This document shows positions 18,086 through 25,861 of a stretch of DNA of 64,000 bases, piece after piece. The stretch comes from Streptomyces sp. TS71-3 (GTDB taxonomy: Bacteria > Actinomycetota > Actinomycetes > Streptomycetales > Streptomycetaceae), in assembly GCF_018327685.1 (NCBI RefSeq), contig NZ_BNEL01000001.1, positions 1,054,001-1,118,000 of the forward strand, given 5' to 3'. The position numbers were made by a program, and so were the translations under genes. How positions within the stretch are numbered: position 1 is the first letter of the stretch; the number at the start of each line of letters is the position of its first letter. A model generated the notes under the pieces. That model was not told the DNA's origin, did not search any database, and saw only the letters and a list, made by a program, of their open reading frames with translations.

Positions 18086-18102
18086 GTTGCATATAGTGCA
18101 AC
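18086..18102. promoter_or_regulatory. IclR-type operator palindrome in the divergent promoter
   Basis: GTTGCA-TATAG-TGCAAC is a perfect 6-bp inverted repeat 15 bp upstream of the deaminase start and in the promoter region of the divergent kinase-iclR-ridA operon. The form resembles known IclR-family sites (GTTGCA-like arms, short AT spacer). Binding by the IclR protein encoded at 19819-20712 is inferred. Confidence 0.6.
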
Positions 18103-18247
18103 TGTCATTGCGTATGCCGCTCAGTGCTGTCTAACATCCCAGCCACGCCCGGTCAACGCAGCCACCCGACCCCACCCGACCCACCGGGCGAGCAGCCGCA
18201 GGACCCCCGCGGCCCGGACGAGCGAGACGAGCGAGGAGCCGACCACC

Positions 18248-19822
18248 GTGACCGCCTCCGGAGCCGGGGACCAGCCCCCAGGGGACGCGCGCACCAGCGC
18301 CCCTCCCGCCGGCGCGGCGCGCCCGGAGCGGGGCGGCGCGGCGGGTGCGGCCCGCTTCGACGTGGTGGCCCTCGGCGAGTCCATGGTCACCTTCCTGCCC
18401 AGCAGGCCCGGCCGGCTCGCCGACGTGCCCGCGTTCGAACGGGCCATCGGCGGCGCCGAGTCGAACGTGGCGGTCGGTCTGGCCGGCGCCGGGCACACCG
18501 CGAAGTGGGTGAGCCGGGTCGGCACGGACGGCTTCGGGGACCACCTCGTGGAGCGGATCGCCTCCTACGGCGTCGACACCTGCGACGTCCAGCGCGATCC
18601 GCGGCGGCCCACGGGGATCTACTTCCGCACGGCGGGGGAGCGCGCGGTGTCCCGCGGCGCCCCGGGCGCCTCCGGCACGGCAGGAGGAACGGGCGCTTCG
18701 GGGGACCCCGGTGCTTCGGAGGACCCCGGCGTTCCCGCTGCCCCCGCCTCACCGTCCGTCGGGCCATCCGCTCAGCCATCCTCTGAGCGGCCCTCGGCGG
18801 GCCTCGCCGAAGTCGTCTACTACCGCGCCGGCTCCGCCGCCTCGGCCATGTCCCCGGCGAACATGCCCGCCGACGTGCTGCGCTCGGGCCGCGTCCTGCA
18901 CCTCACCGGCATCACCGCCGCGCTCTCCGCCGACTGCCGCGCCCTCCTGGACGACCTCACCACCCGCCCCGCGCTCCGGGCGCCGGACGAGGGCGGACCG
19001 GCCGGCTCGCGCGACGCCGACGAGCGTGGACCCGCCGACTCGCGCGACGCCGACGAGCGTGGACCCGCCGACTCGCGCGCCGCTGGCGACGGCGGCCCGG
19101 CCGGCTCGCGCCCCGCCGACCGCACCGCCGCCGCGCACCGCCCGCTGCTCTCCTTCGACGTCAACTACCGCGTCAGCCTCTGGGGTCCCGCCGACCGCCC
19201 CGGCGAGACCCTGCTCGCCCTCGCGCGCCGCTGCGACCTGGTCTTCGTCGGCGAGGACGAGGCCGAGGCGGCGTGGCACGTCACCGGTGGGCCCGCCGCC
19301 GTCCGCGCCCTGCTGCCCGAGCCCCGGCTGCTCGTCGTCAAGCAGGGCGCCACCGGCGTCACCGTCTTCCACCGGGAGCAAGGGGAGGAGCGCGCGCCGA
19401 GGGCGGCGGACGCGGCCGGCGCGCCCGACACCGTCACCTTCGTGCCCGCCCTGCACGTGGACGTGGTCGCCCCGGTCGGCGCGGGCGACGCCTTCGCCGC
19501 CGGGTTCCTCTCCGGCACCCTGCGCGGCCTGCCCGTACGCGACCGGGTCAGGCACGGCCACCTGATGGCCGCCGCCGCCCTCACCGTCCCCGGCGACCTG
19601 GGAGACCCGGGCACCGCGGCCGGTGGAGGAGCGGCCGGGGCCTGGCAGGCGCGCGCCGACCGGCTGGCCGCTCTGGACGAGGAGGCATGGGGGACACTTC
19701 GACTCGGCCCCGGCTGGACGAGGGACATGGCCGGCGCCGGCCGGGCGGGCGCGAGGGACGCGCACGGGGCCGGTCCCCGCGCGCAGGGGAGCGGGGCCGA
19801 CGAGGAGGGGCGTACGCCATGA
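18248..19822 (+). CDS. PfkB/ribokinase family sugar kinase (2-keto-3-deoxygluconate kinase-like) with inserts
   Basis: A 524-aa PfkB kinase, about 200 residues longer than usual. Seen are the N-terminal signature AIGGAESNVAVGLAGAGHTA near residue 61, VGTDGFGDHL near 90, VYYRAGSAASAM near 193, DVNYRVSLW near 304, FVGEDEAEA near 333 and the catalytic GAGD near 411 (PVGAGDAFAAGF). Low-complexity inserts occupy about residues 137-187 and 245-295, the second built from a 33-bp tandem repeat. The GTG start at 18248 follows GAGGAG at 18233-18238. The stop overlaps the IclR start by 4 bp. KDG as substrate is only a guess. Confidence 0.85.
   Translation: MTASGAGDQPPGDARTSAPPAGAARPERGGAAGAARFDVVALGESMVTFLPSRPGRLADVPAFERAIGGAESNVAVGLAGAGHTAKWVSRVGTDGFGDHLVERIASYGVDTCDVQRDPRRPTGIYFRTAGERAVSRGAPGASGTAGGTGASGDPGASEDPGVPAAPASPSVGPSAQPSSERPSAGLAEVVYYRAGSAASAMSPANMPADVLRSGRVLHLTGITAALSADCRALLDDLTTRPALRAPDEGGPAGSRDADERGPADSRDADERGPADSRAAGDGGPAGSRPADRTAAAHRPLLSFDVNYRVSLWGPADRPGETLLALARRCDLVFVGEDEAEAAWHVTGGPAAVRALLPEPRLLVVKQGATGVTVFHREQGEERAPRAADAAGAPDTVTFVPALHVDVVAPVGAGDAFAAGFLSGTLRGLPVRDRVRHGHLMAAAALTVPGDLGDPGTAAGGGAAGAWQARADRLAALDEEAWGTLRLGPGWTRDMAGAGRAGARDAHGAGPRAQGSGADEEGRTP
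18985..19116 (+). repeat. Four 33-bp tandem repeats inside the sugar kinase gene
   Basis: Units begin at 18985, 19018, 19051 and 19084. The middle two differ at one base and encode DERGPADSRDA-like 11-residue repeats; the outer two are diverged. The period keeps the reading frame, so the repeat adds a flexible hydrophilic loop. Confidence 0.9.
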
Positions 19823-20712
19823 GCCAGACCGTCGACCGCGCGCTGAGCATCCTGCCGCTGCTCGCGGAGGGCCCCGCCGACCTCGGCCGGGTCGCCGAGA
19901 GCCTCGGCGTGCACAAGTCCACGGCCCTGCGGCTGCTGCGCACCCTGCACGAGCACGGCCTGGTCTACCGCCAGTCCGACCAGCGCTACCGGCTCGGGGC
20001 GCGGCTCTTCGCGCTGGCGCAGCAGGCCGTGGAGAGCCTGGACGTGCGCGAGATCGCCCACCCCCACCTCGTCGACCTCAACGAGCGGTGCGGCCACACC
20101 GTGCACCTCGCCGTCCACGAGGAGGACGAGGTGCTGTACATCGACAAGGTGGAGAGCCGCTACCCGGTCCGGATGTACTCGCGGATCGGCAAGCCGGTCG
20201 CCATCACCGTCGCCGCGGTCGCCAAGCTGCTGCTGGCCGACCTGCCCGAGGCCGAGCGCCGGACGCTGGCGCACCGCCTCGACTACCCCATGTACACGTC
20301 CCGTTCGACGCCGAACGCCACCGCCTTCCTCAAGGAGCTGGCCACCGTGCGCGAACAGGGCTGGGCCACCGACCTCGGCGGCCACGAGGAGTCCATCAAC
20401 TGCGTCGGCGCCCCCATCACCGGCGCCGGCGGCAGGGCCGTGGCCGCCATGTCGGTGTCCGCGCCGAACGTGGTCGTGACGGCCGAGGAACTCCTCACCC
20501 TGCTGCCGCTGGTGCGCCGTACCGCGGACGCCATCAGCCGGGAGTACTCGGGGCACCCCGGCTCGGGGACGGCCCCGGCCCGGGGGCTCGCCGCCGCGTC
20601 CGCCGCGGTGGACGTTCCCGAGCCACCCGCCGCGTCCGGCGCGGCGGCCCCCGCCGCACCGCCTCACGCACACCCCGCACCTCACGCACACCCCACCAAG
20701 GACCGCCCATGA
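19819..20712 (+). CDS. IclR family transcriptional regulator
   Basis: The 297-aa product has the IclR N-terminal winged helix (residues 1-65: VDRALSILPLLAEG, then LGVHKSTALRLLRTLHEHG) and the C-terminal effector domain (KVESRYPVRMYSRIGKP near 111, HEESINCVGAPI near 190). A further 40 residues of Ala/Pro/His-rich tail follow. It starts within the kinase stop (ATGA) and its stop overlaps the ridA start (ATGA). It is therefore produced with the pathway it probably controls, acting at the palindrome at 18086-18102. Confidence 0.93.
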   Translation: MSQTVDRALSILPLLAEGPADLGRVAESLGVHKSTALRLLRTLHEHGLVYRQSDQRYRLGARLFALAQQAVESLDVREIAHPHLVDLNERCGHTVHLAVHEEDEVLYIDKVESRYPVRMYSRIGKPVAITVAAVAKLLLADLPEAERRTLAHRLDYPMYTSRSTPNATAFLKELATVREQGWATDLGGHEESINCVGAPITGAGGRAVAAMSVSAPNVVVTAEELLTLLPLVRRTADAISREYSGHPGSGTAPARGLAAASAAVDVPEPPAASGAAAPAAPPHAHPAPHAHPTKDRP

Positions 20713-21119
20713 CCGAGAAGACCGCCCTCACCCCCGCGACCCACACCACCCCGCCCGCGAAGTTCTCCCACGGCGTCAGGAAGGGCAACATCCTCCAGGT
20801 CGCCGGCCAGGTCGGCTTCCTGCCCGCCGTCGAGGGCCAGCCGCCCACCCCGGCCGGTCCCAGCCTGGGCGAGCAGACCCTCCAGACCCTCGCCAACGTG
20901 AAGGCGATCCTCGAAGAGGGCGGCGCGAGCTGGGACGACGTGATGATGATCCGCGTGTACCTGACGGACGTGGCCCACTTCGCGGAGTTCAACACCCTCT
21001 ACAACGGCTACTTCGAGGAGCAGGACCTCAAGCAGCCCCCCGCCGCGCGCACCACCGTCTACGTCGGTCTGCCCAAGGGGCTGCTCGTCGAGATCGACGC
21101 GCTCGCCGTGCTGGGCTGA
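20709..21119 (+). CDS. RidA family enamine/imine deaminase
   Basis: The 136-aa product is a complete RidA (YjgF/YER057c/UK114) protein. The carboxylate-binding Arg114 lies in AARTTVYVGLPKG and the catalytic Glu128 in LVEIDALAVLG. RidA hydrolyses reactive enamines and imines released by PLP dehydratases. That fits its place in a cluster with a D-serine-dehydratase-like enzyme. It is translationally coupled to iclR by an ATGA overlap. Confidence 0.93.
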   Translation: MTEKTALTPATHTTPPAKFSHGVRKGNILQVAGQVGFLPAVEGQPPTPAGPSLGEQTLQTLANVKAILEEGGASWDDVMMIRVYLTDVAHFAEFNTLYNGYFEEQDLKQPPAARTTVYVGLPKGLLVEIDALAVLG

Positions 21120-21220
21120 GCGAGGCGGGCCGGCCGGCCCGCCTGGGCCGGCCCTCCCTGCCGTCAGTTTGACGCGGCCCTGACAGCACGTACGGGGCCG
21201 CGACACCACCCCCGGAACAC

Positions 21221-21246
21221 GGCGCGGCGCCCCATGGCGCCGCGCC
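21221..21246 (+). terminator. Strong hairpin between ridA and the GntP gene
   Basis: A perfect 11-bp GC stem (21221-21231 with 21236-21246, loop CCAT) lies 102 bp after ridA and 54 bp before the permease ATG. It may partly end the kinase-iclR-ridA transcript or act as an attenuator in the permease leader. Confidence 0.6.
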
Positions 21247-21299
21247 GCGCTTCACCCTGCCCCATTCGCGAAAGTCCTGATGGAATTACGAGGTCCCCC

Positions 21300-22820
21300 A
21301 TGTCCCCATCCACGCATGTCCTGGCGCCGGCCGCCGGGGCATCGCCTCACACCCTGGCCGCCGCGGCGGCGCCCGAGACGCCACCCCACACCGGCGGCCT
21401 GCTGCTCCTGATCGACGGCACCCCGGGCCTGCTGACCCTCGCCGTGCTCGGCATCCTGCTGCTGCTCTTCCTGATCATCAAGGTGCGGCTGCAACCGTTC
21501 GTCGCCCTGCTCGCGGTCTCCATAGCCGTCGGCCTCGGGGCCGGCCTGTCCGTCACGGAGCTCTTCGGCACCGTGCAGAAGTCGGACGCGGTCTCCCTGA
21601 TCGAGTCCGGCATGGGCGGCACCCTCGGCCATATCGCCATCATCATCGGCCTCGGCACCATGCTCGGGGCGGTCCTGGAGGTCTCCGGCGGCGCCGAGGT
21701 GCTCGCGGCCCGGCTGATGCGCCTCTTCGGCGAGAAGCGCGGCCCGCTCGCCATGGGCCTGACCGGCCTCATATTCGGCATCCCCGTCTTCTTCGACGTC
21801 GGCATCTTCGTCCTCGCGCCGCTCGTCTACGCGGCCGCCAAGCGGTCCGGCAAGTCGATCGTCCTCTACGCCATGCCGATGCTGGCGGGCCTGTCCATGA
21901 CGCACGCCTTCCTGCCGCCGCACCCCGGCCCCGTCGCCGCCGCCGCGCTGCTCCACGTCGACCTCGGCTGGATCATCCTGATGGGCGTCATCTGCGGCCT
22001 GCCCGCCGTGCTCGCCGCGTGGGTGTGGTCGGCCTGGATCGGTCGCCGGCTCTTCGTGCCCGTGCCGCAGGACATGGCCGAGGCCGCCGAGGAGTCCCGG
22101 CAGGCGCTGCGGGCCGAGCAGCGCGCCGCGGGCGTCACCCCGCCGGAGAAGCCCGTGCCGCTCGGCACCGTGCTCGCCATCATCGGCACCCCGCTGGTGC
22201 TGATCCTGCTGGCGACGTTCTCCTCCATCGTCTTCGACCCCTCCACGGGCCGCTCCGTGGTCGAGTTCCTGGGCCACCCGTTCGTCGCGCTCACCATCGC
22301 GCTGGGCCTCGCCTACTGGCTGCTCGGCCTGCGCCGCGGCTGGTCGCGCAAGTCGCTGGAGACCGTCTCGACGGCCTCCCTCAAGCCGGTCGGCAACATC
22401 CTGCTGGTGGTCGGCGCGGGCGGGATCTTCGGTGCCGTCCTCAAGGGCAGCGGGGTCGCGCAGGCCCTCTCGGACACCTTCCACGACGTGGGCCTGCCGG
22501 TGATCGTGCTGGCGTACCTGATCTCCCTGGTGCTGCGGGTCGCGCAGGGCTCCGCGACCGTGGCCATCGTCACCACCGCCGGCATCGTCTGGCCGCTGCT
22601 GGAGCACGGCGGGTACTCGCAGGCCTTCACGGCGCTGGTGATCATGGCCATCTCGGCGGGCTCGATCTTCGCCTCGCACGTCAACGACGGCGGGTTCTGG
22701 ATGGTCGCCAAGTACTTCGGGATCAGCGAGCGGGACACCCTGAAGACGTGGACCGTCCTGGAGTCCGTGCTGTCCGTCGCGGGCTTCGTGATGGCCGCGG
22801 TGGTGAGCCTCTTCGTCTAG
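21300..22820 (+). CDS. GntP family gluconate/D-serine:H+ symporter
   Basis: The 506-aa product is a GntP-family permease with about 12-14 membrane segments. Family sequences include MGGTLGHIAIIIGLGTMLGA near residue 106, FGIPVFFDVGIFVLAPLVYA near 157, PHPGPVAAAALL near 208 and SHVNDGGFWMVAKYFG near 459. The ATG at 21300 has GAGG eight bases upstream. The family imports gluconate, related sugar acids or D-serine (DsdX). The adjacent D-aminoacylase and D-amino-acid deaminase favour a D-amino acid, while the PfkB kinase would fit a sugar acid. Confidence 0.9.
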   Translation: MSPSTHVLAPAAGASPHTLAAAAAPETPPHTGGLLLLIDGTPGLLTLAVLGILLLLFLIIKVRLQPFVALLAVSIAVGLGAGLSVTELFGTVQKSDAVSLIESGMGGTLGHIAIIIGLGTMLGAVLEVSGGAEVLAARLMRLFGEKRGPLAMGLTGLIFGIPVFFDVGIFVLAPLVYAAAKRSGKSIVLYAMPMLAGLSMTHAFLPPHPGPVAAAALLHVDLGWIILMGVICGLPAVLAAWVWSAWIGRRLFVPVPQDMAEAAEESRQALRAEQRAAGVTPPEKPVPLGTVLAIIGTPLVLILLATFSSIVFDPSTGRSVVEFLGHPFVALTIALGLAYWLLGLRRGWSRKSLETVSTASLKPVGNILLVVGAGGIFGAVLKGSGVAQALSDTFHDVGLPVIVLAYLISLVLRVAQGSATVAIVTTAGIVWPLLEHGGYSQAFTALVIMAISAGSIFASHVNDGGFWMVAKYFGISERDTLKTWTVLESVLSVAGFVMAAVVSLFV

Positions 22821-22850
22821 GCGCCGGGCCTCCTCCCCGCTCGGCGCGCG

Positions 22851-22877
22851 GCGCCCGCGGCCACCCGCCGCGGGCGC
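22851..22877 (+). terminator. Hairpin terminator after the GntP gene
   Basis: A perfect 10-bp GC-rich stem (22851-22860 with 22868-22877, 7-base loop) begins 30 bp after the stop. Confidence 0.65.
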
Positions 22878-22935
22878 TGTCCGCCTGACCGGCCCGACTG
22901 TCGCGAACACAGGTTCGTCGTCCATACTGCCCGCC

Positions 22936-23823
22936 GTGGAGCAGCGCAAAGATCTGAAGATCCAGCCAGTGCAGGTCGCCTCGACTGATCCTGCGTTCAT
23001 CTCCGGCCTCATGCCCTCCGGCCGCGACGAGCCCGAGGACCAGCGGGACGGCGCCGCAACGGACCAGGCGGAGCAGGACGACGCGGCGGCGACCGCGGAC
23101 GCCGACGGCTCCCGGGCCGCGGGGAAGGAGGACGCTCCAGAGGATTCGGGTGACGCCGAAGCCGACCAGGAACCGGGTGCCGCGGAGGGGGAGGCCCCTC
23201 TGGCGGAGGACGACGACGAGGCCGAGGGCACCACGGGGGAGGCGGACGAGGAGTCCGCGGTCGCTGAGGCTACCGAGGACACCGCCACGGAGGCTTCCGG
23301 CGGTTCGGGTGACTCCGAGGTGTCCGATGCCTCGGACGCGTCCGGCGGCTCCGAGGACTCGGATGCCACCGACACCTCCGATGCCGAGGACGGCGGCAAG
23401 CCCGCCTTCGAGGCCAAGGACCGCCGGGGTTCCATCGCCATCGACGCCGACGGCGTCCGGTTCACGCTGGACGACCAGGCGGCGGAGTGGACCTGGGAGG
23501 AGATCGCGGCCGTCGAGTACGAGACGACCCGGTTCACCCGGCGCCTCACGGTCACGGCCCACACTCCCGACCGCCGGTGGTACCCCGCCGAGGTGCAGGC
23601 CCCGGACAAGTCGGCACTCAAGGAGTGGACGGCGCGCCTGGATGAGGTGCTGGACGCCTACTTCGAGGAGGAGTCGGTCCATGGGACCGACGAGGAGCCG
23701 GATTCCGTTGAGCCGGAGGATGTTGACGAGCCGGCGTCCGGTGAGGAGTCCGCTTCCGCGGAGGAGCCTTCTGCGGAGTCCGCTGCGGAGTCCGCGGCGG
23801 CGGAGGCCCCGGCCAAGAACTGA
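22936..23823 (+). CDS. Highly acidic protein with C-terminal PH-like domain, 295 aa
   Basis: I do not know a function. The GTG start encodes MEQRKDLKIQPVQVAS. Residues 30-150 are an extremely Asp/Glu/Ser/Ala-rich, probably disordered stretch. Residues about 157-245 form a compact domain (GSIAIDADGVRFTLDD, then WTWEEIAAVEYETTRFTRRLTV) with the strand pattern of PH-like domains. The last 50 residues are again acidic. There is no signal peptide or membrane segment, so it should be cytoplasmic. It stands alone between the GntP terminator and a repeat field. Confidence 0.8.
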   Translation: MEQRKDLKIQPVQVASTDPAFISGLMPSGRDEPEDQRDGAATDQAEQDDAAATADADGSRAAGKEDAPEDSGDAEADQEPGAAEGEAPLAEDDDEAEGTTGEADEESAVAEATEDTATEASGGSGDSEVSDASDASGGSEDSDATDTSDAEDGGKPAFEAKDRRGSIAIDADGVRFTLDDQAAEWTWEEIAAVEYETTRFTRRLTVTAHTPDRRWYPAEVQAPDKSALKEWTARLDEVLDAYFEEESVHGTDEEPDSVEPEDVDEPASGEESASAEEPSAESAAESAAAEAPAKN

Positions 23824-24395
23824 CCTGCGGTCGGCCACCGGCCGAAGGGGGCGGTTCCTGCCGTCTCCGGGCCACCGGTGGATGGTGGTTGCTCGCGGAG
23901 TTCCTCGCGCTCCTTTTCGGCGGGGCTGCGCCGCGGTGGGGGCTTGTGCGGTCGGCTGCGGCGAGACCTGTGGTCGGCCACCGGCCGAAGGGGGCGGTTC
24001 TTGCCGTCTCCGGGCCACCGGTGGATGGTGGTTGCTCGCGCAGTTCCCCGCGCCCCTGAGCGGGCGCCGCGCGCCCGTGAGCATCGCCCCGTAGGGGCGC
24101 CGTTGGAGGGCGCGTAGCGCCCCGTCAGGGGCGCGGGGCTGTGTCGATATGCGGCTCCGCCGCGTGGGCGCGACCAGCCACGACGAGGTGCGTCAGGTCG
24201 TCACCGTCCCGAGGGGGCAGGTTCTGTCGCCTTCGGGCCACCGGCCGGCACCTGGCCGCGCGCAGCGCGCGGTGAGGGGGCGCCCGGACCCGCGGCGCGA
24301 GGCGTGCTCGCTCGACGTACCGAGAGGGGGGCGCCCGTACAGGGGGATCGCCGCTGCATGCCCCCTTGTGCGCCCGCCGATCTTTCGCTTTCTTG
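23824..24395. repeat. 572-bp repeat field, copy D of the dispersed repeat
   Basis: No gene is seen. A block of about 95 bp with GTGGATGGTGGTTGCTCGCG occurs twice (about 23824-23920 and 23967-24060). The second copy contains the inverted repeat core (24031-24057) shared with copies A and B. The 24 bases at 24157-24180 match copy C in inverted orientation. The rest resembles decayed copies of the same elements. Confidence 0.8.
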
Positions 24396-25751
24396 ATGCG
24401 CATGGCCGAGACACCGGACAACGCAGGCCCGGCCCCCGCAGGGGGCACCGCACCCGTAGCAGGCGCCGCGCCCAGCGCGGCCGCGGGCACCGCCCCGGGG
24501 GGTCCCCACAAGGCCCGCTGGAAGTACATCGGCCCCGGCATCGTCGTCGCCGCGACCGGCGTCGGCGCGGGCGACCTGGTCGCCACCCTGATCGCCGGCT
24601 CGAAGTTCGGCTACACGCTGATGTGGGCGGCGGTCGTCGGCTGCCTGGTGAAGATCTCGCTCGCCGAGGCGACCGGGCGCTGGCACCTGGCGACCGGGCG
24701 CACGATGTTCGACGGCTGGCGCTCGCTCGGCAACTGGACCTCGGTCTACTTCGGCATCTACATCGTCATCTGGGGCTTCGTCTACGGGGCCACGGCGATG
24801 TCGTCCACCGCGCTGCCGCTCGCCGCGCTCTTCCCGGACACCCCGGGCGGGCTGAAGACGTTCGCCATCGCGGCAGGGCTGATCGGTCTTGTGCTGGTCT
24901 GGTTCAACCGATACCACCGCTTCGAGAAACTGATGACGGTGCTCATCGGCGTCAAGTTCCTCATCGTGGTGTACGTGGCGATCCGGGTCGCGCCGGACCT
25001 GCCGGCCGCGTTCGCGGGCCTGCTGCCGGTCCTGCCGCACGGCTCGGTCCTCTACACGCTCGGCCTGATCGGCGGCGTCGGCGGCACGATCACGATGGCC
25101 GCCTACGGCTACTGGGTCAACGCCAAGGGCTGGACGGGCCCCGTGTGGATGAAGGTGATGCGGCTCGACAACCGCGTCGCCTACCTCACCACCGGCGTCT
25201 TCGTGGTGGCGATGCTGATCGTCGGCGCCGAGCTGCTGCACTCCTCGGGCATCGCGCTGGCCTCCGGCGACAAGGGCCTCGTGGACCTCTCCGGCATCCT
25301 TGAGGACCGCTTCGGCGTGTTCACCGCCAAGCTGTTCCTGGTCGGCTTCTGCGCCACCTCCTTCTCCGCGCTCGTCGGCGTCTGGCACGGCGTCTCGCTG
25401 CTCTTCGCCGACTTCGTCGAGCGCCTGCGCAGCCGACGGGAGTCCCGCGCGGAGGAGATCGCCGCCGGCGCCCGCGAGCGCACCCTGCCGTTCAGGGCCT
25501 ACCTGCTCTGGCTGACGTTCCCTCCGATCGCGCTGCTCTGGCTGAACCAGCCGTTCGGACTCGTCATCGCCTACGGCGTGCTGGGCGCGTTCTTCATGCC
25601 GTTCCTGGCGCTGACGCTGATCTGGATGCTCAACTCCTCCCGCACCCCGAGGCAGTGGCGCAACGGCATGCTCAGCAACGCCATGCTCGGCATCGCGGGC
25701 CTGCTGTTCCTCGTGCTCTGCGTCGAGCAGGTGCGCGAGATCCCCTGGTAG
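24396..25751 (+). CDS. Nramp-like metal ion transporter lacking the canonical motifs
   Basis: A 451-aa membrane protein with 11 or so helices after a Pro/Ala/Gly-rich tail of 40 residues. It has the Nramp opening IGPGIVVAATG near residue 45 and overall layout. However, the metal-binding DPGN of helix 1 is replaced by GAGD (residues 57-60), and the helix-6 MPH motif region reads GGTITMAAYGYW (near 231). It belongs to a divergent branch, so metal specificity should not be assumed. ATG codons at 24396 and 24402 are both possible and neither has a strong ribosome binding site. Confidence 0.8.
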   Translation: MRMAETPDNAGPAPAGGTAPVAGAAPSAAAGTAPGGPHKARWKYIGPGIVVAATGVGAGDLVATLIAGSKFGYTLMWAAVVGCLVKISLAEATGRWHLATGRTMFDGWRSLGNWTSVYFGIYIVIWGFVYGATAMSSTALPLAALFPDTPGGLKTFAIAAGLIGLVLVWFNRYHRFEKLMTVLIGVKFLIVVYVAIRVAPDLPAAFAGLLPVLPHGSVLYTLGLIGGVGGTITMAAYGYWVNAKGWTGPVWMKVMRLDNRVAYLTTGVFVVAMLIVGAELLHSSGIALASGDKGLVDLSGILEDRFGVFTAKLFLVGFCATSFSALVGVWHGVSLLFADFVERLRSRRESRAEEIAAGARERTLPFRAYLLWLTFPPIALLWLNQPFGLVIAYGVLGAFFMPFLALTLIWMLNSSRTPRQWRNGMLSNAMLGIAGLLFLVLCVEQVREIPW

Positions 25752-25794
25752 CCGGCCCAGAGCGTCTTCGGGCAGCGGAACGACCCCGAACAGC

Positions 25795-25828
25795 CCGCAG
25801 CGCCGCCGGGAGAGCGGCGGCGCTGCGG
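25795..25828. terminator. Bidirectional terminator between the Nramp-like and chitinase genes
   Basis: A perfect 13-bp GC stem (25795-25807 with 25816-25828, 8-base loop) lies between the convergent stop codons at 25751 and 25862. Confidence 0.8.
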
Positions 25829-25861
25829 ACCGTGGGGGGTTGGAGAGTGGTTCGTGGGGGG

